This document shows positions 1 through 6,053 of a DNA stretch of 8,478 nt, piece by piece. This stretch comes from Streptomyces speibonae. Lineage in GTDB: Bacteria > Actinomycetota > Actinomycetes > Streptomycetales > Streptomycetaceae. The stretch spans positions 97,484-105,961 of the forward strand of contig KL568554.1 of NCBI GenBank assembly GCA_000715605.1, read 5' to 3'. The notes beneath the pieces are model-generated. The model saw nothing but the letters and a program-made list of their open reading frames with translations. It was not told where the DNA came from and searched no databases. A program made the position numbers and the translations under genes. The stretch's first letter is position 1. Each line of letters opens with the position of its first letter.

Positions 1-2
1 GG

Positions 3-188
3 CTGGCCACGGTCGCCCGCTTCGACGCCCGGCCGATGACCGCCGACGGACGCGTCCACGGCGCCTACGCCCACTACCCCCTGCCCCGCCGCATCGCCGA
101 CCGCCTCTACATGGCGAGCCAGCCCATCCCGCAGGCGTTCGGCATCGCCCAGTCCGCCGACCAGCTCGCCACCCGAGAAGCCAGGTAG
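3..188 (+). CDS. C-terminal end of probable CpaF/TadA-type pilus ATPase (5' truncated)
   Basis: An open frame enters from the left edge and stops at TAG 186-188, giving 61 residues that begin LATVARFDARP and end in ATREAR. The segment contains no Walker motif or other diagnostic element, because the catalytic core of such an ATPase would lie upstream of the window. The assignment rests on context: in Tad loci the secretion ATPase (TadA/CpaF, GSPII_E family) directly precedes tadB and tadC, and the stop codon here overlaps the ribosome binding site of the tadB-like gene 11 bases downstream. The short region resembles the variable tail that follows the ATPase core in streptomycete homologues, but I cannot align it. 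That it is coding is fairly sure (high-GC third positions, tight coupling to tadB); the product name is inference. Confidence 0.55.
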   Translation: MATVARFDARPMTADGRVHGAYAHYPLPRRIADRLYMASQPIPQAFGIAQSADQLATREAR

Positions 189-190
189 GA
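183..190 (+). promoter_or_regulatory. Ribosome binding site of tadB-like gene overlapping upstream stop codon
   Basis: The purine-rich AGGTAGGA lies about nine bases before ATG 200 and contains the TAG stop of the preceding gene. This supports ATG 200 as the start and suggests translational coupling between the ATPase gene and tadB. Confidence 0.6.
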
Positions 191-199
191 ACCGTCCCC

Positions 200-1144
200 A
201 TGGAGCTGCAGAACCTGACCACGCTGACCATCGGCATCGCCCTGCTGACCTGCGTCCTCGCGGTCATCGGGGTGCATTCCTACGCCTCCGGCAGGGCACA
301 GCGCCAGGCACTGGTGGACCGCCTGACGGCCACCGGCCAGATTCCCGTCGCCGGCCGCCGACGCCACTTTCCCACCCTGGACCGCCGCCTGCGCCGCACC
401 AAGGCCGGCCGCACGCTGGAACTCCGCCTGCTGGCCACCGGCCTGGACATCACCCCCGGCGAGTTCGTCGCCGCCATGCTCGCCGTCGTCGCCGGACTCT
501 GGCTCGTCGGCCAGGCCGCACTCGCCCCGTTCTTCGGCCCGATCGCCGGGCTGCTCGGCATCTGGGCGGCGCTGCAGTTCCTCACCTGGCAGCGCCAGAA
601 ACGCATCGAGAAGTTCATCAACCAGCTCCCGGAACTGGCCCGCATCCTCGCCAACGCCACCCAGGCCGGGCTGGCCCTGCGCACGGCCATCGGCATGGCG
701 GCGGAGGAACTGGAGGCCCCGGCGGGCGAGGAACTGGCCAAGGTCGCCAACCAGCTCGCCATGGGCGCCTCCATGGACGACGCCCTCGGCGAACTCGCCG
801 ACCGCCTCCCATCCCGCGAACTCGTCGTCCTCGTCACCACCCTGGTGCTGTCCAACCGGGCCGGCGGCCAGGTGGTGAGCGCGCTGCGGAACCTCACCGA
901 GACGCTGGAGGAACGCAAGGAGACCCGGCGCGAGGTCCGCACCCAGCTCTCCCAGGTCAGCATGACCTCGTACGCCGTTCCCGTCCTGGGGGTGGGCTCG
1001 TTGTTCCTGATGAACGGGGTGAAGGACGGCGCCCTCGAACGCATGACCGGCTCCCCGGCCGGACAGGCCGCGGTGATCGTCGCCTTCGGGCTGTACGCCG
1101 TCGGCTTCGTCCTCATCCGCCGGCTGTCCCGCATCGACGTCTGA
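200..1144 (+). CDS. tadB: TadB-like pilus assembly platform protein (T2SSF domain)
   Basis: A 314-residue integral membrane protein of the GspF/TadB family, which forms the inner-membrane platform that couples the cytoplasmic ATPase to pilin extrusion. An N-terminal membrane helix (about 7-27) is followed by a basic cytoplasmic stretch (31-72), two more helices (89-107 and 110-128), the T2SSF domain (about 137-255, starting near QLPELARILANATQAGLALR and ending in the LETLEER-like helix at 231-240), and two C-terminal helices (about 256-272 and 288-306). This topology and length are typical of TadB. The start is supported by AGGTAGGA upstream. A tadC-type gene follows after a 21-base gap, and the paired tadB-tadC order is a hallmark of Tad loci. 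The gene reads as one continuous frame and looks intact. Confidence 0.9.
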   Translation: MELQNLTTLTIGIALLTCVLAVIGVHSYASGRAQRQALVDRLTATGQIPVAGRRRHFPTLDRRLRRTKAGRTLELRLLATGLDITPGEFVAAMLAVVAGLWLVGQAALAPFFGPIAGLLGIWAALQFLTWQRQKRIEKFINQLPELARILANATQAGLALRTAIGMAAEELEAPAGEELAKVANQLAMGASMDDALGELADRLPSRELVVLVTTLVLSNRAGGQVVSALRNLTETLEERKETRREVRTQLSQVSMTSYAVPVLGVGSLFLMNGVKDGALERMTGSPAGQAAVIVAFGLYAVGFVLIRRLSRIDV

Positions 1145-1150
1145 CCGGCG

Positions 1151-1156
1151 AGGAGG
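1151..1156 (+). promoter_or_regulatory. Strong ribosome binding site of tadC-like gene
   Basis: A perfect AGGAGG lies nine bases before ATG 1166, in the 21-base gap after tadB. It fixes the tadC start. Confidence 0.7.
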
Positions 1157-1165
1157 CTGACTGAC

Positions 1166-2053
1166 ATGGGACTCCTGCTCGCCCTGCTGATGGGCCTCGG
1201 CGTCTGGGGCGTCTTCGCCGGCCTCCGCATGTACCGCGCGGAGGCCAAGCTCCCGAGCGACCTGATGCTCGCCCTGGAGGTCGGCTCCACCCGCACCGGC
1301 GCGGTCGACTCCCTCATCGACCGCATGGGCATGCGCTACGCCCCCGCCGTGCTGCGCCTCATGGGCCCCAAGCAGGTGGCCAAGTACCGCCGCAAGATCG
1401 ACCTGGCGGGCAACCCCGGCGGCCTCACCATCGACCGCTACGCCGCCCGCCGCGCGGTCTACGGCGCGCTCGGCGCGACCGGCTTCCTGGTCTTCCTGCT
1501 GCGCGGCCAGCCCTTCGTGGCGCTGCTCCTCCTGGCGTTCGGCGCGTTCTGGACGGAGGTCGGCATCTGGTCGGCGATCCGCGTCCGCAAGGACGTCATC
1601 GAACGCACGCTGCCCGACTTCCTGGACGTGCTGGCCGTGGTGGTGAGCGCGGGCCTGGGCTTCCGGCAGGCCCTGGACCGGGTGTCGTCGAAGTACGAGG
1701 GCCCGTGGGCGGACGAACTGCGCATCACGCTGCGCCAGATGGACCTCGGCATGAGCCGCAGGCAGGCGTTCGCCGAACTGCGCCGCCGCAACGACTCCGA
1801 GCAGGTGGCGATGTTCGTCACGGCGCTCCAGCAGGGGGAGGAGCTGGGCGCGCCGATCGTCGACACGCTGGTGTCGCTGGCCAAGGACATGCGCCGTACG
1901 GACGCGCAGAACGCCCGCCGGAAGGCGGCGCGCGCGGTCCCCAAGGCCACCATGATGATCACCACCTTCATGGTTCCGGCCACCATGATCCTCCTCGGCG
2001 CCGGCCTGATCCTCGGCTCCGGCACCGACTTCGGCTCCATCACGGGCGAGTAG
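1166..2053 (+). CDS. tadC: TadC-like pilus assembly platform protein (T2SSF domain)
   Basis: A 295-residue membrane protein, second member of the TadB/TadC pair that makes the Tad export platform in the cytoplasmic membrane. Membrane segments are visible at about 3-20, 97-113, 116-134 and 262-284. The T2SSF domain spans about 148-272: it opens with LPDFLDVLAVVVSAGLGFRQ, carries the internal LQQGEELGAPIVDTL stretch (221-235) characteristic of the family, and ends in a basic helix (RRTDAQNARRKAAR, 243-256) before the last membrane segment. AGGAGG at 1151-1156 supports the start. The downstream histidine kinase gene begins 16 bases after its TAG stop, so co-transcription is likely. No frameshift or missing part is seen. 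Confidence 0.9.
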   Translation: MGLLLALLMGLGVWGVFAGLRMYRAEAKLPSDLMLALEVGSTRTGAVDSLIDRMGMRYAPAVLRLMGPKQVAKYRRKIDLAGNPGGLTIDRYAARRAVYGALGATGFLVFLLRGQPFVALLLLAFGAFWTEVGIWSAIRVRKDVIERTLPDFLDVLAVVVSAGLGFRQALDRVSSKYEGPWADELRITLRQMDLGMSRRQAFAELRRRNDSEQVAMFVTALQQGEELGAPIVDTLVSLAKDMRRTDAQNARRKAARAVPKATMMITTFMVPATMILLGAGLILGSGTDFGSITGE

Positions 2054-2069
2054 GACGGGGGCGGGTGCG

Positions 2070-3665
2070 ATGACGACGACCAGGGAACGCACGAGGCGGC
2101 TGCGCCGTCCGGCGAAACCGTCGGAGATCACCACACCGCCGGCGGGCACGGTCCTCCCGCCCCACACGAGGACGGGCGCGCCCGACATCCCGGTGACGTC
2201 GGCGACGCCGGCACTGCCGCCGGGGTGGGAGCCGGTGGGGGGCGTTCCGGTGAGGGGACCGGATGCCATCCGCGAACGGGATGCCGCCGATGGCGCGGAA
2301 GCCCCACAGGGGCCACCCGCACCCGACAACGCATCCCGCACGGGCGGTGCGGCTGGGAACCCCCGTCCGGCCGAAGGCCGGACGCACCCCGAACAACCCG
2401 CACCGGCACCGGCAACCGCCCCGGACGTCCAGATCCAGGTGAACGCCCTACAAGCCCTGTGCCGGCAGGCGTTCGGCTTCAGGCTGGCGATGATCGCCCT
2501 CGCATCCCCCGCCGCCCTGCTCAACGCCGGCCCCGGCTGGGGCACCCGGCTCGTCGCGACGGCCGTGGTCGTCACCTTCATGGCGTCCTACGTCCTCTTC
2601 CGCGACTGGGAGCGCTTCGGCCCCCTCCTCCTGCGCCACCCCACCCTCCTGGCCGTGGACACCCTCTTCGGCGCCCTGCTCCTCGTCTCGGCAGGCCCGG
2701 ACACCACCCTCGCCTACGTCAGCGTCTGCACCCCGCTCCTCGCCGGCCTGATCTACGGCTGGCGCGGCGCCGCGGTCTTCGCCTCCCTCCAGGGCCTGAT
2801 CCTCCTGCTGGTCTACGCGGCCCTGGAGAACCCGCGGCAGGAACTGGCGCAGACGCTGCTCCTGCCGGGCCTGTGCGTCATCGCGGGCGCGGTCGGTTCG
2901 AGCCTGCGCAACCTGATGCTCCGCCTCGGCTCGGCGACCCAGGCCCTGACGGCGGTCCGGGCCAAGCTGGCCGTCACGGAGGCCGTCAGCGCCGAACGCG
3001 CCCGTCTGGCCCGCGAGATGCACGACTCGGTGGCCAAGACCCTGCACGGAGTGGCCCTGGCGGCCGACGGTCTGGCGGCCACGGCCGGCGCACCCCACAT
3101 GGACCCGGCCCGGGTGACACAGCAGGCGGAACTGGTGGCCCGTTCGGCCCGCCGTGCCGCCGCCGAGTCCCGCGAACTCCTGACCGACCTGCGCAGGGAG
3201 TCCGACCCGGGCCAGGGCACGGACGTACTGGTGGAACTCGCGGCCCGTACGCAGGACTTCAGCGAGCGCACGGGCCTGCCGGCGTCGTACCGCCCGACCG
3301 GGCAGGACACGGTGCCGCCGGTCCCTCCGGCGGTGGCACGCCAGCTCCTCACCATCGCCGCCGAGGCCATGGAGAACGCCCACCGCCACGCGAAGCCGAC
3401 CCGCGTCGATGTGCGGGCCGGCGTCCACGGCGACCTGCTCCGCATCAGCGTGTACGACGACGGCACCGGACTCCCGCCGGGCACGAACCTCGCCCATCTG
3501 CGCAAGGCCGGCCACTTCGGCCTGGTCGGGATGGTCGAGAGGGCCGCCTCGGTCGGCGCCCGCATCCGCATCGGCCGGGGCACACGGGCCCGGGGCACGG
3601 AGGTCCGCCTGGAACTCCCGCTCGCGGCCGTGACACCGGCGACTCCCACGGAGGCCACCCGATGA
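2070..3665 (+). CDS. Membrane sensor histidine kinase (HisKA_3 / NarL-type) within the Tad operon
   Basis: A 531-residue sensor kinase. Residues 1-120 are Pro/Ala/Arg-rich, look disordered and are probably cytoplasmic. About six hydrophobic segments follow (135-154, 158-177, 191-210, 214-230, 232-252, 260-280), with little extracytoplasmic sequence between them, so the sensor is membrane-embedded. The HisKA_3 dimerisation helix carries the phosphorylation motif REMHDSVAKTLHGV with His318. The HATPase domain shows an N box ENAHRHA (Asn436), a G1 box DDGTGL (463-468) and a GHFGLVGM G2 box, so it should be active. The start at ATG 2070 has only a weak G-rich Shine-Dalgarno, but the gap to tadC is 16 bases. 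Its TGA overlaps the ATG of the response regulator by four bases, which marks a cognate pair. The stimulus is unknown; context suggests pilus or envelope state, which is inference. Confidence 0.9.
   Translation: MTTTRERTRRLRRPAKPSEITTPPAGTVLPPHTRTGAPDIPVTSATPALPPGWEPVGGVPVRGPDAIRERDAADGAEAPQGPPAPDNASRTGGAAGNPRPAEGRTHPEQPAPAPATAPDVQIQVNALQALCRQAFGFRLAMIALASPAALLNAGPGWGTRLVATAVVVTFMASYVLFRDWERFGPLLLRHPTLLAVDTLFGALLLVSAGPDTTLAYVSVCTPLLAGLIYGWRGAAVFASLQGLILLLVYAALENPRQELAQTLLLPGLCVIAGAVGSSLRNLMLRLGSATQALTAVRAKLAVTEAVSAERARLAREMHDSVAKTLHGVALAADGLAATAGAPHMDPARVTQQAELVARSARRAAAESRELLTDLRRESDPGQGTDVLVELAARTQDFSERTGLPASYRPTGQDTVPPVPPAVARQLLTIAAEAMENAHRHAKPTRVDVRAGVHGDLLRISVYDDGTGLPPGTNLAHLRKAGHFGLVGMVERAASVGARIRIGRGTRARGTEVRLELPLAAVTPATPTEATR
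3650..3654 (+). promoter_or_regulatory. Ribosome binding site deciding the response regulator start
   Basis: GGAGG, seven bases before ATG 3662, lies inside the end of the kinase gene. The regulator reading frame stays open far upstream of this point, so this site together with the ATGA overlap decides the true start. Confidence 0.65.
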
Positions 3666-4474
3666 ACACGCCCCCCAACCCCTTCGCGAACGTTCCTCCG
3701 CCCTCCCCCCTCCGCGTGGTGGTGGCGGACGACAACCCGGTGGTCCGCGCCGGACTGACCGCCCTGCTCACCGGCCGTGCGGACATCACGGTCGTGGCGG
3801 AGGCGGCGGACGGCAGAGAAGCGTACGAGGCGGCCCGCACCCACCGTCCCGACGTGGTCCTCCTGGACGTCCGCATGCCCGGCGTGGACGGCATCGCGGC
3901 CCTTCCGCACCTGGTGGGCATCGCGCCGGTCATGATGCTGACGTACAGCAGGGAATCGGAGATCGTCCAGGAGGCGCTGCGCCGCGGGGCGGGCGGCTAC
4001 CTGGTCCACGGCGAGTTCACGGCGGACCAACTGGTGTCAGCGGTACGGGACATCAAGGACGGCCGAGCGCACTTCACACCGTCAGCGGCGGGTGCGTTGC
4101 TGTCGCAACTGCGCCAGGAACGTGCTCCCGAGCGTCAACTTCCCGACGGACTAGGTGGTCCGCCACCTATTTCTGCGGAAAACCTTTCGCAACTGCAACC
4201 GGATGTGGCACAGTCGTCGTCTGGGTGGACAAGCGGCCGCCCGGCCGCTCCCGACAGGTCGAGGTTCCAACTGAGCGCAAGGGAGGCGGAGATCATGGAC
4301 CTCATCGCGTCCGGCATGAACAACCAGCAGATCGCCGCCACGTGCTTCATCAGCGAGAAGACGGTCAAGAACCACATCAACCGCATCTTCGCGAAGCTGC
4401 ACAGCACGAGCCGCTCCGAGGCCGCGGCCAAGTGGCTCGGCACGGCACCGGGTCCGGGCCGGGGGGTGGGGTGA
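3662..4474 (+). CDS. NarL/LuxR-family response regulator paired with the upstream kinase
   Basis: A 270-residue DNA-binding response regulator starting inside the kinase stop codon (ATGA overlap). The receiver domain (about 17-135) has the acidic pair Asp23-Asp24, the phospho-acceptor Asp69 in DVVLLDVRMPG, Thr94 in MMLTYS and Tyr113. The position normally held by a conserved Lys (GYLLK in NarL) is His116 in GGYLVHGEF. A long, poorly conserved linker (about 150-203) leads to a GerE/LuxR helix-turn-helix (about 203-262), with SAREAEIMDLIASGMNNQQIA and SEKTVKNHINRIFAKL typical of the family. The length exceeds the usual 210-220 residues because of the N-terminal extension and the linker. It probably receives phosphate from His318 of the neighbouring kinase. 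The target promoters are not shown; the flp leader just downstream is a reasonable candidate. The DNA encoding the linker is less GC-rich than its surroundings. Confidence 0.9.
   Translation: MNTPPNPFANVPPPSPLRVVVADDNPVVRAGLTALLTGRADITVVAEAADGREAYEAARTHRPDVVLLDVRMPGVDGIAALPHLVGIAPVMMLTYSRESEIVQEALRRGAGGYLVHGEFTADQLVSAVRDIKDGRAHFTPSAAGALLSQLRQERAPERQLPDGLGGPPPISAENLSQLQPDVAQSSSGWTSGRPAAPDRSRFQLSAREAEIMDLIASGMNNQQIAATCFISEKTVKNHINRIFAKLHSTSRSEAAAKWLGTAPGPGRGVG
4152..4169 (+). repeat. Perfect inverted repeat inside the response regulator linker
   Basis: The arms TAGGTGG (4152-4158) and CCACCTA (4163-4169) are perfect complements around a four-base loop, TCCG. A second small hairpin, TTTC/GAAA around TGCG, follows at 4170-4181. 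Both lie in the part of the gene that encodes the weakly constrained linker, so they may be an operator or RNA structure rather than a coding constraint. The role is unknown. Confidence 0.5.
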
Positions 4475-4516
4475 CCGTGGTGAGGCCGTGGGGGAAGACG
4501 CGGTGGGCCTCCCTTT

Positions 4517-4534
4517 GGGCCCGCGATTGGGCCC
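4517..4534 (+). repeat. GC-rich hairpin in the flp leader (possible attenuator or processing site)
   Basis: GGGCCC at 4517-4522 and GGGCCC at 4529-4534 can form a six-base-pair all-GC stem with loop GCGATT. It lies 43 bases after the response regulator stop. No U tract follows. It could be a partial terminator that separates regulator from pilin expression, or a stem protecting the 5' end of a processed flp mRNA. Confidence 0.4.
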
Positions 4535-4586
4535 TGGGACCCTCCGCCGGACGGGGCAGCCGACCGTACGTTGCTCGTGTCGAAAC

Positions 4587-4606
4587 CGGCCCCGTGAACA
4601 GGGCCG
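4587..4606 (+). repeat. Second hairpin in the flp leader, just upstream of the ribosome binding site
   Basis: CGGCCC (4587-4592) pairs with GGGCCG (4601-4606) around an eight-base loop, ending 24 bases before the flp ATG. With the GGGCCC hairpin upstream it makes the 156-base leader (4475-4630) the only structured gap in the pilus run. I saw no convincing promoter hexamers in this leader. Confidence 0.4.
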
Positions 4607-4617
4607 CCACCGCGCCA

Positions 4618-4626
4618 GAGGGGGGA
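4618..4626 (+). promoter_or_regulatory. G-rich ribosome binding site of flp
   Basis: GAGGGGGGA ends four bases before ATG 4631. It is a strong, slightly close-set Shine-Dalgarno and fits the high expression expected of a major pilin. Confidence 0.55.
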
Positions 4627-4630
4627 CCCC

Positions 4631-4831
4631 ATGAGCAACTGGATCCACACCACAGTCAGTTACCTCAGCTCCCGCGCAGCCCGCGACGACAAGGGCCAGA
4701 CGGCGGTGGAGTACCTGGGCATCATCGCGGTGGTCGTGGCGATCGTGCTGGCGATCACGGGGACGGAAATCGGCGACACCATCTACACCGCGATCACGAC
4801 CAAGGTGAACGAGGTCGTTGGCGGCGGCTGA
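4631..4831 (+). CDS. flp: Flp-family type IVb prepilin (major pilin)
   Basis: A 66-residue prepilin, probably the structural subunit of the Tad pilus. A 22-residue hydrophilic leader ends in DDKG, and the sequence GQTAVEYLGIIAVVVAIVLAI matches the class III prepilin signal: cleavage after Gly22, Glu27 at +5 and Tyr28 at +6 of the mature protein, then a hydrophobic helix (about 29-43). The mature pilin would be 44 residues, the usual size for Flp. Glu at +5 and Tyr at +6 are the hallmark of Flp pilins. The prepilin peptidase that would process it is not in the window. The gene has its own leader with hairpins and a strong ribosome binding site, and its TGA stop shares one base with the next ATG (TGATG). 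Confidence 0.93.
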   Translation: MSNWIHTTVSYLSSRAARDDKGQTAVEYLGIIAVVVAIVLAITGTEIGDTIYTAITTKVNEVVGGG

Positions 4832-5430
4832 TGCAACGTCGCCAGTACGGCGACGCAGGGCAGGCCTTCCCCATCTACATCACTGTGGTGGGGGGCCTGC
4901 TCTTCCTTGCGTTGGCGTACTTTGCGGTCGGCCAGGCCGCGGCTAACCGGAATGACGCGCAGACCGCCGCTGACGCGGCCGCACTCGCGGCTGCTCAGGA
5001 GAGGCGGGATCAGCTCGCCGGCGCGTGGGTGAAGAACCTACTCGACCCGGACAGGTGGCAGGCCATCTTTGAGGGCAACGCGGAGGGGCTCGGCCTCTCT
5101 TGCTGGCGTGCGGACCAGCTCGCGGCGCAGAACGATGCAGTCGTTCTGAGCTGCCTTCCCGACGGCCCGCTGGGCTACACGGTGGTGGTCGAGACGAACG
5201 GCACCGTGGGGGACTCGATCGTTCCTGGCACGGAGGACCTGAAGTCCCAGGAGAAGGCCACCGCCGTGATCGAGCCTCGCTGCGAGTTCGACCTCCCAAC
5301 AGAGGACACAGGGGACGACACGCTGCCTGCGCTTACCTGCGAGGGCATGGAGTGGGAACTGGACCCGAAGACTCCTGAAGAGCTGCTCCCCGAACCCGAA
5401 GACCTCTTCGATGTCCACCTGGCCGACTGA
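4831..5430 (+). CDS. TadG-like (Tad-domain) membrane-anchored pilus assembly protein
   Basis: A 199-residue protein with a short basic N terminus, GDAGQAFPIY, and one hydrophobic helix (about 14-36), followed by the alanine-rich NRNDAQTAADAAALAAAQ (40-56). That stretch is the signature of the putative Flp pilus-assembly TadE/G-like (Tad) N-terminal domain. The rest should lie outside the membrane and contains four cysteines (91, 108, 151, 170), an even number that could form two disulfides, and an acidic Pro/Glu-rich tail. Gly10-Gln11 resembles a prepilin cleavage site, but Ile rather than Glu is at +5, so processing is doubtful. Its ATG overlaps the flp TGA by one base with only a weak GGCGGCGG ahead, implying coupling to flp translation. 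The frame is open upstream, but earlier starts would overlap flp. Third codon positions are visibly less GC-rich than in tadB/tadC. Confidence 0.8.
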   Translation: MQRRQYGDAGQAFPIYITVVGGLLFLALAYFAVGQAAANRNDAQTAADAAALAAAQERRDQLAGAWVKNLLDPDRWQAIFEGNAEGLGLSCWRADQLAAQNDAVVLSCLPDGPLGYTVVVETNGTVGDSIVPGTEDLKSQEKATAVIEPRCEFDLPTEDTGDDTLPALTCEGMEWELDPKTPEELLPEPEDLFDVHLAD

Positions 5431-5450
5431 CAAGCGAATGACGAGTGATG

Positions 5451-5457
5451 AAGGAAG
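5451..5457 (+). promoter_or_regulatory. Ribosome binding site choosing the lipoprotein start
   Basis: AAGGAAG lies seven bases before ATG 5465. In-frame ATGs at 5411 and 5438 lack a comparable site and would put extra acidic residues before the signal peptide. Confidence 0.55.
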
Positions 5458-5464
5458 CAGAAGC

Positions 5465-6046
5465 ATGAGCATGCGGTTCACTACGAAGACCCGCAGGGGG
5501 ATGGTCGTGCTGACCACTGCGGTTGCACTGGCCGTCGGCCTCGTCGGATGTGGCGGTGGCGGTGGCGACGACGAGAAACCGAAAGCGTCGGCTTCTGCTT
5601 CCAAGAACGATGGGTCGAATCCGAGCGCTCAAGAGGGCCAGGCGGAGCAGCCCTTGGCAGAGCTCAGGGGCTCGGACGGGCTCTCGCTCGAGATCACCTC
5701 TGCTGAGCGTGATTCTGGCGGCTTCGTCACGGTGAGCGGCGTTATGAAGAACGACGGGGACGAACGCGTCACGGTGCCTGCCGCCGTGCGCGGGAATGAA
5801 ATGGAGATCCGGCGCCACGGGATGTCGTTGGGCGGCGCCACGCTGGTGGACAGCAAGTCGAAGAAGCGGTTCTACGTGCTCCGCGACACAGATGGTCGCC
5901 CGTTGACGACGACAGGCATTACCTCGCTCAAGGCGGGTGAAACTCTCGCCGTCTTCATGCAGTTCCCCGCACCGCCGACGGGCGCATCCGAAGTCACATT
6001 CCAACTGCCGACCTTCGCCAGCGGCACCATCCAGATCTCTGGGTGA
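5465..6046 (+). CDS. Putative secreted lipoprotein of the Tad locus, function unknown
   Basis: A 193-residue protein with a lipoprotein signal: basic n-region MSMRFTTKTRRG, hydrophobic core VVLTTAVALAVGLVG and lipobox LVGC with Cys29, then a glycine run and a Ser/Lys/Asp-rich spacer (about 30-60). After Cys29 it should be diacylated and held on the outer face of the membrane. The C-terminal region (about 65-190) looks beta-rich (LSLEITSAERDSGGFVTVSG, AVFMQFPAPP, VTFQLPTF) and recalls the immunoglobulin-like folds of DUF4352-type lipoproteins, but I do not recognise a specific family. It lies 34 bases after the TadG-like gene and seven bases before the OmpA-like gene, so it is probably part of the pilus operon, perhaps an assembly or anchoring factor. 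Codon use is less GC-biased than upstream. Confidence 0.75.
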   Translation: MSMRFTTKTRRGMVVLTTAVALAVGLVGCGGGGGDDEKPKASASASKNDGSNPSAQEGQAEQPLAELRGSDGLSLEITSAERDSGGFVTVSGVMKNDGDERVTVPAAVRGNEMEIRRHGMSLGGATLVDSKSKKRFYVLRDTDGRPLTTTGITSLKAGETLAVFMQFPAPPTGASEVTFQLPTFASGTIQISG

Positions 6047-6053
6047 GGCAGAG

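Noticed and set aside
107..2581. Very long minus-strand open frame (824 codons) opposite tadB, tadC and the start of the kinase gene
   Set aside because: The translation is a low-complexity Arg/Ala/Gly/His/Glu-rich product with no domain. It is the antisense shadow expected from GC-biased third positions of the genuine plus-strand genes.
2225..3661. Upstream extension of the response regulator frame, open for about 480 codons before ATG 3662
   Set aside because: It overlaps the kinase in another frame and is Pro/Arg/Gly-rich without domain signs. GGAGG at 3650-3654 and the ATGA overlap mark 3662 as the start.
4547..4575. Possible BldN-type sigma promoter, because CGTTG occurs at 4569-4573 in the flp leader
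   Set aside because: The matching -35 position reads CCGGAC, not close to CGTAAC, so the single partial hexamer is not enough.
4225..4830. Upstream extension of the TadG-like frame across the regulator end, leader and flp
   Set aside because: The extension overlaps the LuxR domain and the clear Flp prepilin and reads as basic, low-complexity protein. ATG 4831 at the TGATG junction begins the recognisable Tad domain.
5411..5464. Alternative lipoprotein starts at ATG 5411 and ATG 5438
   Set aside because: They would overlap or crowd the TadG-like stop and add an acidic stretch ahead of a normal lipoprotein signal. Only ATG 5465 has a good ribosome binding site.
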